Assembly: GCA_046153875.1 (NCBI GenBank)
Contig: JBJXFE010000066.1
Location: forward strand, 1-47,684
From: JBJXFE01 sp046153875
GTDB taxonomy: Bacteria > Planctomycetota > Phycisphaerae > Phycisphaerales > UBA1924
Direction of reading: 5' to 3'
Length of the DNA: 47,684 bases
This document shows, in pieces, positions 8,634 through 18,247 of this stretch. The number at the start of each line of letters is the position of its first letter. Position 1 is the first letter of the stretch. The notes beneath the pieces were generated by a model that worked only from the letters and a program-made list of their open reading frames with translations, had not been told where the DNA came from and ran no database searches. Both the position numbers and the translations under genes were made by a program.

Positions 8634-9338
8634 GTGGTGCGTTCCAGAGTGTTTTCAGCGTCAGCTTCGGCTGTGGCTCTGGCGGTACTCGCGGGGTGCG
8701 CGACGGGAACACCCGAGCTCGCAGCACGCGACACGGACGAGCTTCCCGCGGATGTCCGCGCCCGCGTGATCGCGATTGCGACTGAATACAGGGTTTACCC
8801 GCGAGTCTCGGACATGCCCGGCTGGGCGCCAGCCTCGTGCATCGGTCCGCCGAGCGGTGGCGCGCTGGTCAGCGCGGCCGTGGACGATACCCCGCACGGA
8901 CGGAAGCTCTACTACCTGCACGCACTCGACGCGTCGGCTTACCGCGGCGCGACGATGGACCTCGGCGAACCCTCGGACCCCGCGCCGATCGGCCAGGTCC
9001 TTGTCAAGGAAGCCTGGACGCCGGTCAAGACCGATGCGCCCGCCTGGGCTGACTCGGGCTACGGGCTGGCGCGAAACCACGCCGCGCGCGACGGAGCCGT
9101 CTGTCGGACAGGCGAGCACACCGGGCTGTTCGTGATGTACAAGGTCGATCCGTCCACGCCCGGCACCGACCGCGGCTGGGTATACGCGACCGTCGCCCCG
9201 GACCACAAGTCGACGACGTCGCTCGGACGCGTCGAGTCGTGCATGAACTGCCACGTTCACGCGAAGCACGACCGCCAGTTCGGCCTGCCGATCGACTGGT
9301 CACGCTCTCGATTCGTACAGGACACACCGGTTCCGTGA
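8634..9338 (+). CDS. Cytochrome P460-like mono-heme lipoprotein
   Basis: A 234-residue protein starting with GTG (a second GTG follows directly) behind AAGGAAAGGGGG. The leader ends in a lipobox, LAVLAGC, making Cys22 the probable lipidated residue. The C-terminal part has GWVYATVAPD, then ESCMNCHVHAKHDRQFG, in which CMNCH is a c-type heme site. The order (beta-rich domain, GW-x-Y strand, one CxxCH near the C-terminus) fits the cytochrome P460/cytochrome c'-beta family, which handles hydroxylamine or nitric oxide in some bacteria. The family is inferred from the motif layout. The heme-crosslinking Lys of true P460 cannot be assigned here. It ends 21 bases from the convergent acyltransferase gene. 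Confidence 0.68.
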   Translation: MVRSRVFSASASAVALAVLAGCATGTPELAARDTDELPADVRARVIAIATEYRVYPRVSDMPGWAPASCIGPPSGGALVSAAVDDTPHGRKLYYLHALDASAYRGATMDLGEPSDPAPIGQVLVKEAWTPVKTDAPAWADSGYGLARNHAARDGAVCRTGEHTGLFVMYKVDPSTPGTDRGWVYATVAPDHKSTTSLGRVESCMNCHVHAKHDRQFGLPIDWSRSRFVQDTPVP

Positions 9339-9359
9339 GTGCGGGGGGCGGCCGCGGCT

Positions 9360-10448
9360 TCACGAGAACCGGTGCAGCCCCGTTTCGGCGAGCGTAGCCG
9401 CGTCGCGGGCGCTGTTCTCGGCGATCCGGTCCACATCCGCGGACGTGAGCCACGGCAGGAGCGACAGCTTCTCGCGCATCGCGGGCGGCAGCGGCTTGGT
9501 CTGCCGCTCGTGCAGCGGGCGGCTGCGCCAGATGCGGTGCATCCAGAAGTACTGGTCGGGTGAGGCGCGGACCATCCGCTCGATGCCGTGGCGGAAGCGC
9601 GCGGTGAGGTAAAAGAGCGGATCGGGGTGCTTCGACCAGTCCTCGGGGCCGAAAACGTCCGGGGACTCGAAGACGAACCCCAGGCTCCCCGGGCGGCGCT
9701 GTTCCGGGGGGAGCCGGCGCGCGAAGCCCAGGGCGACACGGGCGTTGTAGCGCAGCGCCAGCAGCCCGATGGACTTGTACGAGGACGTGAGCCGCCCGAA
9801 GAACGGGACGAACACGCCGCGGTCCCCGCCGTTCTGGTCGGCGACGAAACCCAGCGGCGCGCCGGCGGCGAGCAACTCGGGCAGCTTGCGGAGCGCGCCG
9901 AACTTGTCCACGAGCGTGAGCCCGCGTCGGGCGCGCGTGCCCAGCATCCAGCGGTCGAGCGGGGGCCAGTCGAGCGGGCGGTAGAGCGCGTGCATCGGAA
10001 ACCCGAGCAGGCTCAGCGAGAACCCCAGCAGCTCCCAGTTGCCGACGTGCCCGCTGAGCAGGAGCGTGGGGCGGGCGTCGAGCAGGGTGCGGACGAACGC
10101 CTCCATGCCGCGCAGCTCGATGTGGCGCGACCACCCGTCGTCGCTCAGGAGGCGCGGCGCGAACGCGAACTCGACGGCCGTGGACACCAGGTGCTCGTGC
10201 GCGAGGATCGCGTGCTCGCGGACGCGATCGGGCTCCCAACTGGGGAAGGCGAACGCGAGGTTCGCGTGGGCGCGGGCGAAGTGGCGGCGGTTGAAGCGCG
10301 AGGGTGCGAAGGCCCGCGCGGCGCGGCGCGCCTGGGCGAGCGTCCAGTTCACGCCGCCGAAGGACATCGCACCGAGCGCCGCCCGCACCGCGATCGTCGC
10401 GGGCAGGTAGGTCCAGTCGGGGCGCGGGGCTCGGGGCGGCTTGGCCAT
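9360..10448 (-). CDS. LpxL/HtrB-like lipid A acyltransferase
   Basis: A 362-residue inner-membrane-associated acyltransferase. The catalytic H-x4-E motif is His134...Glu139 in SGHVGNWELLG. FVADQNGGDRGVFVPFFG further on is the second conserved block of the LpxL/LpxM family, and WMHRIWRSRP matches the 'W.HRRWK' block near the C-terminus. It would add a secondary acyl chain to a lipid A precursor, which fits an outer-membrane organism; the acyl donor and site are unknown. The ATG at 10448 is chosen over an upstream in-frame start because it opens the family's usual N-terminus. Confidence 0.85.
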   Translation of the reverse strand: MAKPPRAPRPDWTYLPATIAVRAALGAMSFGGVNWTLAQARRAARAFAPSRFNRRHFARAHANLAFAFPSWEPDRVREHAILAHEHLVSTAVEFAFAPRLLSDDGWSRHIELRGMEAFVRTLLDARPTLLLSGHVGNWELLGFSLSLLGFPMHALYRPLDWPPLDRWMLGTRARRGLTLVDKFGALRKLPELLAAGAPLGFVADQNGGDRGVFVPFFGRLTSSYKSIGLLALRYNARVALGFARRLPPEQRRPGSLGFVFESPDVFGPEDWSKHPDPLFYLTARFRHGIERMVRASPDQYFWMHRIWRSRPLHERQTKPLPPAMREKLSLLPWLTSADVDRIAENSARDAATLAETGLHRFS

Positions 10449-10473
10449 GTGCGGCGTCGCCGGAGAGGCCGAC

Positions 10474-11847
10474 TCAGCGCCGCCGACCGGTGAGCGTGTA
10501 CAGCCGGTTCTGGTTGAGCACGGGGACGGACGTCGCTCCGGCCTGCTTGAGCAGGTCGTCGTAGCGTGCCACTTTCTCGGCCAGTCGCTGGTACTCGAGC
10601 ACGACCTCAATCGGGGCCGTCGAAGGCGGGGGCGGCGGGAGCCCGGGCTTGGAGCCCAGCACGAGGAAGTCGACGTCGCCGATCAGGTCGTCGGCGGTCT
10701 GGCCGCCCCAAGCCGCGATGGCGGCTTTGATCTGCGACCCTTCGAGCTCGCTGGAGCGCCCGTCGCCGTCGGCGTCGAAGTTGCCGAAGACGACGAACTT
10801 GTAGACCTTCCTGGGGTCGTAGACGGCGTTGGCGATCACATCGCCCTTGACGATCGGGTTGCCGCGGACCTCGGTGGTGAGGCGGCAGGTCGAGGAATCG
10901 CGCCCGACGTTGATGACCTCCAGGGTGGCCTTGCCGCGCGGATACTCGCCGGTGTTCGGGTCGGGGCGGACCGCCTTGGCGTCGCTGTAGACGGCGAAGG
11001 TCATGCCGAGGACGACCTTTTCCTGCTCGCCGATCCCGATGAAGACCTCGTTCTCGGCCGGGTTGACGCCGACGACGAAGCCGTCGACAAGGGCGGCCTC
11101 ATCGTGCGGCTTGAGCAACGCGTCCTTGTTGGTGTTGCGGAGCTTGGCGATGGTTTCGGTGTTGATGAGGTTCTGGCGCTTGAGTTCGTCGATCTGCTGG
11201 CTGAGCAGACCCCGCTCGCCGTCGGCCCGCTGCTGGATGCGCCCGACGCGTTCGTCCATGTCGCGCTTGGCGTCGTTGACCGAACCGCGGTAGTTGTCCA
11301 CCTCCGTCTTGTACGTGTTGATGTCGCCGTTGAGCGCGGCGATGGTCTGCTGGTGGCCCTGCTGGAGGCGCTGCACGCGATCGGACTCGCTGGAAAGGTT
11401 GGCCAGCGCCGTCTGGCGGTCCTTGTCGGCCTGCTCGGCCTCGGCGGTCTTGCGCTGGATGGTGTTGTCGCGGTCGCGCAGCACGGCCAGGAGCGAGCTG
11501 CCTTTCGCGCCCTCGACGGCGTCGACCTTCGCGATGATCTGGTCGAACGAGTCCGTGGAGGACCCTGTGATGCGCTGGGCGGCGGTGCGCATGGATTCGG
11601 AGAGGTACGCGATCACGCTCTTGCGTTCGCGCTTGGCCGCGTCGACGAGGCGGCGGACGTCGTCGCGCTGCGCCTCGCTGGACTTGACAAAGACCTCGGA
11701 CTCCTCGCGGGCCTTGGCCAGGTCGGCCTCGGCGCGCTGCGAGCGGCTCAGGTAGACGATCGTGAGGATGAACAGCGCGAGGCTGAGCACGCCCAGGATG
11801 GTCACGGTCACGCCCACGCCCACGCCCGCACTGGTCCTTGCCGCCAT
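10474..11847 (-). CDS. Membrane-anchored coiled-coil protein with a BRCT-like C-terminal segment
   Basis: A 457-residue protein. A Gly/Val-rich membrane helix lies at 9-33, then a long coiled coil rich in Asp, Gln, Arg and Ala (about 36-245). A globular region follows (250-350) with GEQEKVVLGMTFAVYSD. An EF-hand-like loop, DADGDGRSSELE, sits at 358-369, and AWGGQTADDL...DVDFLVLGSKP (379-401) recalls a BRCT repeat; a Pro run and a short coil close the protein. The start is ATG behind GGAG. It lies between purB and the acyltransferase gene with 25 bases to the latter, so it may be co-transcribed with it. No function is known to me. The architecture suggests a periplasmic or envelope scaffold. 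Confidence 0.72.
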   Translation of the reverse strand: MAARTSAGVGVGVTVTILGVLSLALFILTIVYLSRSQRAEADLAKAREESEVFVKSSEAQRDDVRRLVDAAKRERKSVIAYLSESMRTAAQRITGSSTDSFDQIIAKVDAVEGAKGSSLLAVLRDRDNTIQRKTAEAEQADKDRQTALANLSSESDRVQRLQQGHQQTIAALNGDINTYKTEVDNYRGSVNDAKRDMDERVGRIQQRADGERGLLSQQIDELKRQNLINTETIAKLRNTNKDALLKPHDEAALVDGFVVGVNPAENEVFIGIGEQEKVVLGMTFAVYSDAKAVRPDPNTGEYPRGKATLEVINVGRDSSTCRLTTEVRGNPIVKGDVIANAVYDPRKVYKFVVFGNFDADGDGRSSELEGSQIKAAIAAWGGQTADDLIGDVDFLVLGSKPGLPPPPPSTAPIEVVLEYQRLAEKVARYDDLLKQAGATSVPVLNQNRLYTLTGRRR

Positions 11848-12141
11848 GATTCGCTCCGATGCTGAACCTTCAAACCGGGTGCTGGTTCCGAGGTCGATCC
11901 TGATCCGCACGCGCCGCCGCGAGCCGGGACACACCCCGACCCCGGCGCTGCTTCCGCGCCGTCGCGACCTCCGTGCGTGGGCACCGCCGCCGGGCCTCCG
12001 TGGGGCCAAGTCTAGCCGATTCCGTCCCGGCTGCACGGTGATCGGCGTCGTGCCGACCCTCCCCCATACGCACCCCGCACGGGGCGGATGCCGCCGGAGT
12101 CGATCCGCGGCAACGCACCACGCCGGCGCGTCCGCGGCGCG

Positions 12142-13599
12142 TTACACACCCGGATCGCTCGTCGCCATCGCGTCGAACCGGGGCGCGAACCGCTCCCGGA
12201 CGGGCGATGCGATCTCGGCGATGAAACGGTCCACCTGCTCCGCGGCTCGCCCGACATAGGCCGCGGGGTCGAGCACCTTGTCGAAGTCCACGCCGTCGAA
12301 GGTCGGGTCGGCCCGCAGGCGTTCGAGGAGGTCGTTGGGAAGGCCCTTGTCCTTGATGCGGACAGTCGCCTCGCGTGAGTGCCGGCGGATCGATTCGTGG
12401 GCTTCCTGGCGGTCCTTGCCGCGGCGCACGGCGGCGAGGATCAGGTTCTCGGTCATCATGAACGGCATCTCGACGGCGAGGTTGGCGCGGACCATCCCCT
12501 CGTGGACGAAGAGGCCCGACGCGACGTTGTGCAGGATGTCCAGCGCGCCGTCGAGCGCGAGGAACGCCTCGGGCAGGACCACGCGCCGGTTGGACGAGTC
12601 GTCGAGCGTGCGCTCGAACCACTGGGTGGCCGCGGTGTCCAGCGGGTTCTGAACGAGCGACATGACAAAGCGGCACAGGCCCGTCGCCCGTTCGCAGCGC
12701 ATCGGGTTCTGTTTGTACGGCATGGCCGACGACCCGATCTGCTCGGCCTCGATCGGCTCGTCCACTTCCTTGCGCGAGGCGAGGATGCGCACGTCGTTGC
12801 AGAGCTTGTGGATGACGGCGGCGGCGGCGGCCAGGTCGGCGATCACGAAGGCGTCCACGACGCGCGGGTAGGTCTGCGACGTGAGCAGGTGGACCTCGTC
12901 CTTGAGCCGGGCGCGCCCGAAGCGCTTGACGAACCGCTCTTCGAGCTTGTCCACCTTCTCCGGGTGCCCGTTGAAGAGCGCGACGAAAGCGGCCTGCGTG
13001 CCGGTCGCGCCCTTGAGGCCGCGGAGCTTCAGGAAGGCCGTGGTGTACGCGAGCCGGTCGAGGCAGAGCCACAGGTCATACGCCCACTGCGCGGCGCGCC
13101 GGCCCACGGTGGTCGGCTGGGCGGGCTGCAGGTGCGTGAGCCCGAGCGTGGGCAGGCTCTTCCACCGGGCGGCGAAGGAGGCGAGGGCGTCGATCGCCCG
13201 GGCGAGCTTGAGCGTGACCAGGTCGAGCGCCTCGTGGATGAGGATGAGGTCGGCGTTGCAGACCACGTCCTGGCTGGTCATGCCCAGGTGGATGATCGGG
13301 CGCGCGAGCGGCGCGGTCTGCCCCAGCGCGTGGACGTGGGCCATCACGTCGTGCCGGAGCTTGCGCTCGAGTTCTGCTGCCGCCGCGATCTCCTGGTCGG
13401 TGATCTCGAGGTGGGCGCCGATCGCGTCGCACTGCTCGCGCGTGACGGGCAGGCCGGATTCATGCTGCGCGAGGGCCGCGGCGTGCCAGATGCGCCGCCA
13501 CGTCGAGAACCGCCGGCGCGGCGAGAAGATCGCCTGCATTTCCTTCGAGGCGTTGCGCTGGGCCAGGGGTGAGACGTACCCGTCGTTCGGGCCGGTCAT
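12142..13599 (-). CDS. purB: Adenylosuccinate lyase
   Basis: A 485-residue member of the fumarase/aspartase superfamily. The signature loop SSAMPYKQNP is at 290-299. IIHLGMTSQDV (102-112) and LGLTHLQPAQPTT (152-164) are the other two conserved active-site blocks. It cleaves SAICAR and adenylosuccinate in purine synthesis, in the same pathway as purL at 32800. The length and the 'MPYKQNP' form resemble the longer, eukaryote-like ADSL branch rather than the roughly 430-residue B. subtilis type; this is an impression from the motifs. The next gene starts 294 bases beyond its stop. That gap is GC-rich and shows nothing clear; a short CCCC-GCA-GGGG stem near 12070 has no T-tract. Confidence 0.93.
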   Translation of the reverse strand: MTGPNDGYVSPLAQRNASKEMQAIFSPRRRFSTWRRIWHAAALAQHESGLPVTREQCDAIGAHLEITDQEIAAAAELERKLRHDVMAHVHALGQTAPLARPIIHLGMTSQDVVCNADLILIHEALDLVTLKLARAIDALASFAARWKSLPTLGLTHLQPAQPTTVGRRAAQWAYDLWLCLDRLAYTTAFLKLRGLKGATGTQAAFVALFNGHPEKVDKLEERFVKRFGRARLKDEVHLLTSQTYPRVVDAFVIADLAAAAAVIHKLCNDVRILASRKEVDEPIEAEQIGSSAMPYKQNPMRCERATGLCRFVMSLVQNPLDTAATQWFERTLDDSSNRRVVLPEAFLALDGALDILHNVASGLFVHEGMVRANLAVEMPFMMTENLILAAVRRGKDRQEAHESIRRHSREATVRIKDKGLPNDLLERLRADPTFDGVDFDKVLDPAAYVGRAAEQVDRFIAEIASPVRERFAPRFDAMATSDPGV

Positions 13600-13639
13600 G
13601 CTGGTAGCTTAGCCGGGGCGCTCCACGCCGGACGTGACC

Positions 13640-14704
13640 TCACGGCAACTGCCCCGTGTCCACCTCGGCGGCCCCGAAGTCGATGCCGGAGAGCCCGCCG
13701 CGGGTCCAGCGGTAGTACCCGAAGAGCCCGGGGTCCTGGATCCCGCCGCTGAGCGTCGGCGCGCCCCACCCGGATGCGAAGTAGCTGAGAATCGTCGGCT
13801 GGGGGTTCGTGGGGTCGTTCGGCTGCCACCCCTTGTTCGCGTCGACGGTCTTGCGCGTGGTGACGTTGCCGTCGAAGAACAGGAGCGGCTGGCGGGCCTG
13901 GACGTGCGCGTAGAAGTACCGCCGGCCGAAGTGCCGCCCCTCCTCGTCCATGAAGTGGACTTTCTGCGAGGGGAACCCGACGGAGGCGAACTTCAGCCCG
14001 CCGAGGTTCGAGCCCTGCGGCAGCAGGTACGAACTGTCGAATCCGCCCTGGGCGATGCGCTGGCCCGCGACGCTGTTGTCGTACGACGCGGGGACGGCCT
14101 GGTAGCTTGCGCTATACGGCCAGCGCTTGCCCGGCGCGCTCGGCGTCGGCTGCTCGGGGAGCCAGCGCCCCTGGTCGAAGTTCTCCTGTGGGCCGTCCTG
14201 CCAGCGGCGGCGGACTCGGTCCTCCGGGCAGACGACGCCGGGCTCGGGGAGACGCTCGGCCAGGTAGTCCTGGATCGGCAGGTGTGAGTAGAGCACGTGC
14301 GGGATCCAGTTGAACCCGGCCAGCGAGATGTTCGGGATGTCCTCGCGGTCGGCGCGGCGGCGGAGGAGGTCCACGGCCTGGCAGACCGCGGCGCGCACGT
14401 CGGTGTCCGCGGTCTGGAGGTCCGGGTAGATCGAGGGCAGGACCTGGCCCGGGCCCGTGCGTCGCCAACTGAAGGAGAATATCCCGTCGCGGTAGTCCGC
14501 GGCGTACGAGGCCGCGGCGACCCCGAGCTGGCGGAGGTTCGACCCGCAGACGACGGCCCGCCCCGCGCGGCGGGCCTCGGCGAGCGCCGGTAGAAGCAGA
14601 CTGACCAGCAGCGCGATGATGGCGATGACGACGAGCAGCTCGATGAGCGTGAAGGCCCGAGGACAGGCCCGAGCCGGGGCGCGCTGGCGATGCCCGCGCT
14701 TCAT
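13640..14704 (-). CDS. Prepilin-type secreted protein with H-X-DG-like tail motif
   Basis: A 353-residue protein with a type IV prepilin leader: basic residues, then RAFTLIELLVVIAIIALLV (cleavage expected before Phe18), then a long hydrophobic helix. HVQARQPLLFFDGNV carries His followed ten residues later by Asp-Gly. This is close to the 'H-X9-DG' element of the large planctomycete pseudopilin-like family (DUF1559 and relatives). Such proteins occur in many copies in Planctomycetota; their role is not settled. The start is ATG with GAGGG close by. It lies downstream of the SH3-like gene with 153 bases between them. Confidence 0.75.
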   Translation of the reverse strand: MKRGHRQRAPARACPRAFTLIELLVVIAIIALLVSLLLPALAEARRAGRAVVCGSNLRQLGVAAASYAADYRDGIFSFSWRRTGPGQVLPSIYPDLQTADTDVRAAVCQAVDLLRRRADREDIPNISLAGFNWIPHVLYSHLPIQDYLAERLPEPGVVCPEDRVRRRWQDGPQENFDQGRWLPEQPTPSAPGKRWPYSASYQAVPASYDNSVAGQRIAQGGFDSSYLLPQGSNLGGLKFASVGFPSQKVHFMDEEGRHFGRRYFYAHVQARQPLLFFDGNVTTRKTVDANKGWQPNDPTNPQPTILSYFASGWGAPTLSGGIQDPGLFGYYRWTRGGLSGIDFGAAEVDTGQLP

Positions 14705-14857
14705 GCCCTCATCGTAAGCACACTCCCGACGATTCGAGCGGAAGGAGGGGGGAGGTTCCGTTCGGGATCGGCGGGCACCCGCACGAACGGCACGGGGCGG
14801 GCCGCCCGCGCCACCACCGCTATGCCACAAGCCCCGTGCGTGCCGCCGGCGGTGGGT

Positions 14858-16225
14858 TCAACCCCCGGACGGCGGCGGGGCGGGTTCGGAGGGCGGCTCG
14901 GCCGCCGGCTCGGCGGGGGCGGGGGTCGCCGCGGGCGTGAGCACCTCCACGCGGCGCGGCGTGATGATGGTGATCTTCAGCGTCGGGTCCACGGCCGAGT
15001 CGCCGAGGATGCCGACGATCTGGCCGATCTTGCCTTCGAGCTTGAGTGCCTCCTCGGGTTTGAGGTAGCCCAGGGTGCGGGCGAGCGGGCCGCCGACCGA
15101 CTGAACGCGGTACATGAGGGGCAGCCGCTTGCCGTCGTAGAGCGTGCTCGCGGAGAGCCGCCCGACGACGTTGTAGATGCGGGCCTGCTCGACGTCCTTG
15201 AGCCGTTCGGCGGCGCGGGCGACCTCATCGTTGATCTGCGGCTTGGCCGCCTCGATGGCGCGCAGCTCGGCCTGGAGATCGGCCTGCATCTTCAGGTAGT
15301 CAAGCCGGACCTGGAGCTGGCGGCGGACGGGCGTGGTGGTCGGCGACGGCTCGGTCTCGGCGATCGCCTTCTCGTACTGTGCGATCAGCTCGGCGACCTC
15401 GGCGTCGAGGATCGGCTGGCGGCGGATCGCCGCGAACGATTGCTCGAGCTTCTCGGCGGCGGTGAGTTCGCGCGGCTTGGGCTTGTCGTCGAGCTTCGCG
15501 GGCGCGCCGGGATCGCCCTGTGCCAGCGTGCCGTCCTGCGACTTCGGCAGCGGCTCCGTGATGACCCCGGGGCCGGTCGGCGTGGGGGCCGCGGGCGTCT
15601 CCATCCCCGCGACGACGACGCCTCTGGCGCGGAGCGCGTTGAGATACGCGGCGGTCTGCTCGGGCGAGGCGCGGACGAGCGACGCCGTAGCGATGAACGC
15701 GCGGGCCTCGTGTGGCGCGCCGACGCGGTACGAGGTCTTGCCCCCGGCGTCCTCGGCCGCGGCGGGCGCGGCGAGGGTGAGCACCGTGCCCACGGCGATC
15801 GGCTGCTCGGTCGCGGGCTTCCAGCTCCCGAGCGCCCGGGGCGTGTCGAGCTTCGCGGCGCGTGGGTGCGTCGGGCGGACCACGCGGACCGACTTGCCGC
15901 CCGGATCGAGCTGGACCGCGTCGGCGGCGATGAAGACGGTCATGCCCGGCGCGTACGCGACGCGCGACCACCCGCCGCCCTGGGCGTCGACGCGCAGGAG
16001 CGTCTCGGGCTTGACACGCGCCAGCGGATAGAACTTCTCGCCGTCGCCGCTGCGCACGATCGTTTCCGCGGTGGGCGCCGCCCAGAAGGGTTCGACGGGC
16101 GCCACCTGCGCCCGCGCCGCGACGGCGGGGACGAAGGCGGTGATCGCGGCGACCAGGGCGCCCGTGGCGACGGTCAGCCGGCTGCGGACCAATGGACGGC
16201 GGACGACGAGTGTGATGGGCGCCAT
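14858..16225 (-). CDS. Secreted protein with SH3-like N-terminal region and proline-rich tail
   Basis: A 455-residue protein. An N-terminal signal peptide (about 1-40) ends in AVAARAQ. Residues about 50-190 hold two SH3b-like segments (IVRSGDGEKFYPLARVKPE... and VRVVRPTHPRAAK...), a fold that usually binds cell-wall or other ligands. An Ala/Pro/Gly linker is followed by an alpha-helical stretch (about 255-370) and a Pro/Ala/Glu-rich C-terminus. The start is ATG behind AAGGAG. Domain assignment is by pattern only. It is divergent from the TolC-like gene across 225 bases, which should carry promoters for both. Confidence 0.62.
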   Translation of the reverse strand: MAPITLVVRRPLVRSRLTVATGALVAAITAFVPAVAARAQVAPVEPFWAAPTAETIVRSGDGEKFYPLARVKPETLLRVDAQGGGWSRVAYAPGMTVFIAADAVQLDPGGKSVRVVRPTHPRAAKLDTPRALGSWKPATEQPIAVGTVLTLAAPAAAEDAGGKTSYRVGAPHEARAFIATASLVRASPEQTAAYLNALRARGVVVAGMETPAAPTPTGPGVITEPLPKSQDGTLAQGDPGAPAKLDDKPKPRELTAAEKLEQSFAAIRRQPILDAEVAELIAQYEKAIAETEPSPTTTPVRRQLQVRLDYLKMQADLQAELRAIEAAKPQINDEVARAAERLKDVEQARIYNVVGRLSASTLYDGKRLPLMYRVQSVGGPLARTLGYLKPEEALKLEGKIGQIVGILGDSAVDPTLKITIITPRRVEVLTPAATPAPAEPAAEPPSEPAPPPSGG

Positions 16226-16450
16226 GGCGAATCGCTCCTTCGGTCGGCCTGGCAGGTAGTGGAACCCGGGGTCGCTCCGGCCCCGGGGCGCCTCGCGGCT
16301 ATCCTTCACGCCGATTCCCTCCGGAACCGGCGCCGCGACAGGCGGCTAGTGTACCCGCGGGCGCGCCCCCATGCGGGCTGCAACCGACAGGTCAGACCAT
16401 ACCCAACACCGGGCCCCTCCCCTTTCGGCCCGCCACCAGGTTCCCCACCC

Positions 16451-18247
16451 ATGACTGAACGGCTTCGTCGGCCCCGGGCCACAGACACCCTCGCCGTCGC
16501 CGCGCTCGCCGGGCTGGTCGCGGCCGCCGGGTGCGCGCCCTCCCCGCTGGCCGCCGACGGCGAGGCGGACCTGCGGCGATCGGTCATCCACGCGATCCGC
16601 CGGCAGCTGGGCGACGCCCAGCGGTTGCCCGCGCCGCGGACGACGGAGCGCGAGTTCCGCGTCGAGGACCTGGGGATCGCCCCGGAGCTGATGCCGCAGA
16701 TCGAGACTCTGGCCGGGCCCGGCGCCTACGACCGGACCGAGTTCGACATGGGCACCGACCTGCTCGGGCAGGACCAGCGAACCGTGGGCGTGGCGCTCGA
16801 CCGCGCGATCCGGTCGGCGGCGAGCCACAACCTGGAGCTCCAGTTCCAGCGGCTCGGTCCGGCGATCGCGGAGGCGCAGGTGATCGTGGCCGAGGCGGCG
16901 TTCGACTGGTCGCTCTTCGGGCAGATGACGGGGGCGAACACGGACGAGCCGCGGGTGAACACCTCGGGCTTCGGCGCGGACCCCGCCGACCAGCGCCAGA
17001 GCGTGCAGTTCCAGACGGGACTTCGGCGCAACACGGTGACGGGCGGGCAGTTCACGATCCAGAACGAGCTGGACCACGTCGCGATCGAGCCCCCGCTGGG
17101 GAGCGGCAGCATCAACAATGAGCCGGACCCCGAGAACTCGGTGAAGGTGACGCTGCAGTACAGCCAGCCGCTGCTGCGCGGGTTCGGGTCGGACGTGACG
17201 CTGGCGCAGACGCGGTTGAACATCAACGCCGAGCGCGACCAGGTGGCGCAGCTCAAGAGCCGGCTGATCACGACGGTGACGGAGACGGAGATCGCGTACT
17301 GGCGCGTGGTGCAGGCGCACTGGGACCTGCTGATCCTCCAGCACCTGCTGGACCGCGGGATCGCCACGCGGGACAAGGTGGTCGCGCGCAAGCCCGTGGA
17401 CGCCACGGACGCGCAGATCGCGCAGGCCAACGCCCAGGTGGAGCAGCGCCGCGCCTTCGTCATCAACGCGCGGCACACGCTGCGCCGGTCGAGCGACGAG
17501 CTCAAGCTGCGGATGAACGACCCGGACCTGCCCGTCGGGGACGAGTCGCTCATCGCGCCGATCGACGACGCCCTCGACGCGCCGTTCAGCTTCAGCGTGC
17601 TGGACTCCTACCTGACCGCCGTCACGCACCGCCCGGAGATGCAGCAGGCCGTGCTGGCCATCGACGACGCGTCGATCCGCCAGGTCGTGGCGGACAACAA
17701 TCGGCTGCCGCAGCTCGACCTGCGGCTGCAGGCGGTGTTCGCGGGGCTGGACGACAACTTCGGCGGGTCGTACCGGGAGGTGGCCGACGGCCAGTTCGTC
17801 GGTTACGTCGCGGCTCTGGTGTTCGAGTACCCGCTGGGGAACCGCGAGGCCGAGGGCGCGGCCCGGCGGGCTCGGCTCGAGCGGATGCAGACGGTGATCG
17901 CGTACATGAACAGCGTGGACACGGTCATCGACAACGTGAAGGGCTCGCTGCGCGACATCGAGCGGTCGTACCAGCTCATCGCGCAGCGCCGCGTGCAGCG
18001 GGTGGCCGCGGCGTGGAGCCTGCGGTCCTTCGAGATCGAGATGGAGCTGCGCCTGGGGTTCACGGTCCAGAACCTGGAGATCTGGTTCAACCGGCAGACC
18101 GAGGTGGCGCAGGCCGAACGCGACGAGATCGGGGCGCTCGTGGATTACAACATCGCGCTGGCGCGCCTGTACGCGGCGATGGGCACGACCACCGAGCGGA
18201 ACAAGATCGAGTTCACCGTGCCCGACGCGCCGTACGGGACGCCGTGA
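16451..18247 (+). CDS. TolC-like outer-membrane efflux lipoprotein
   Basis: A 598-residue protein. The leader ends in AAAGC (Cys28), a probable lipobox. After about 90 residues the sequence shows two TolC-type repeats. ALDRAIRSAASHNLELQFQR (about 116-135) is the first helix entry; Q-rich helices and the beta-hairpin YSQPLLRGFG follow. The second half, beginning SYLTAVTHRPEMQQAVLAID, ends with LVDYNIALARLYAAMG. QPLLRG and YN.A.ARL are common TolC/OprM landmarks. It is a plausible outer-membrane channel for an HlyD adaptor such as the trio at 442-5602, but it lies 11 kb away and the pairing is inference. It is coupled to the Sua5-type gene by a GTGA overlap. Confidence 0.82.
   Translation: MTERLRRPRATDTLAVAALAGLVAAAGCAPSPLAADGEADLRRSVIHAIRRQLGDAQRLPAPRTTEREFRVEDLGIAPELMPQIETLAGPGAYDRTEFDMGTDLLGQDQRTVGVALDRAIRSAASHNLELQFQRLGPAIAEAQVIVAEAAFDWSLFGQMTGANTDEPRVNTSGFGADPADQRQSVQFQTGLRRNTVTGGQFTIQNELDHVAIEPPLGSGSINNEPDPENSVKVTLQYSQPLLRGFGSDVTLAQTRLNINAERDQVAQLKSRLITTVTETEIAYWRVVQAHWDLLILQHLLDRGIATRDKVVARKPVDATDAQIAQANAQVEQRRAFVINARHTLRRSSDELKLRMNDPDLPVGDESLIAPIDDALDAPFSFSVLDSYLTAVTHRPEMQQAVLAIDDASIRQVVADNNRLPQLDLRLQAVFAGLDDNFGGSYREVADGQFVGYVAALVFEYPLGNREAEGAARRARLERMQTVIAYMNSVDTVIDNVKGSLRDIERSYQLIAQRRVQRVAAAWSLRSFEIEMELRLGFTVQNLEIWFNRQTEVAQAERDEIGALVDYNIALARLYAAMGTTTERNKIEFTVPDAPYGTP

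Noticed and set aside
8634..9338. Multiheme cytochrome
   Set aside because: Only one CxxCH is present.
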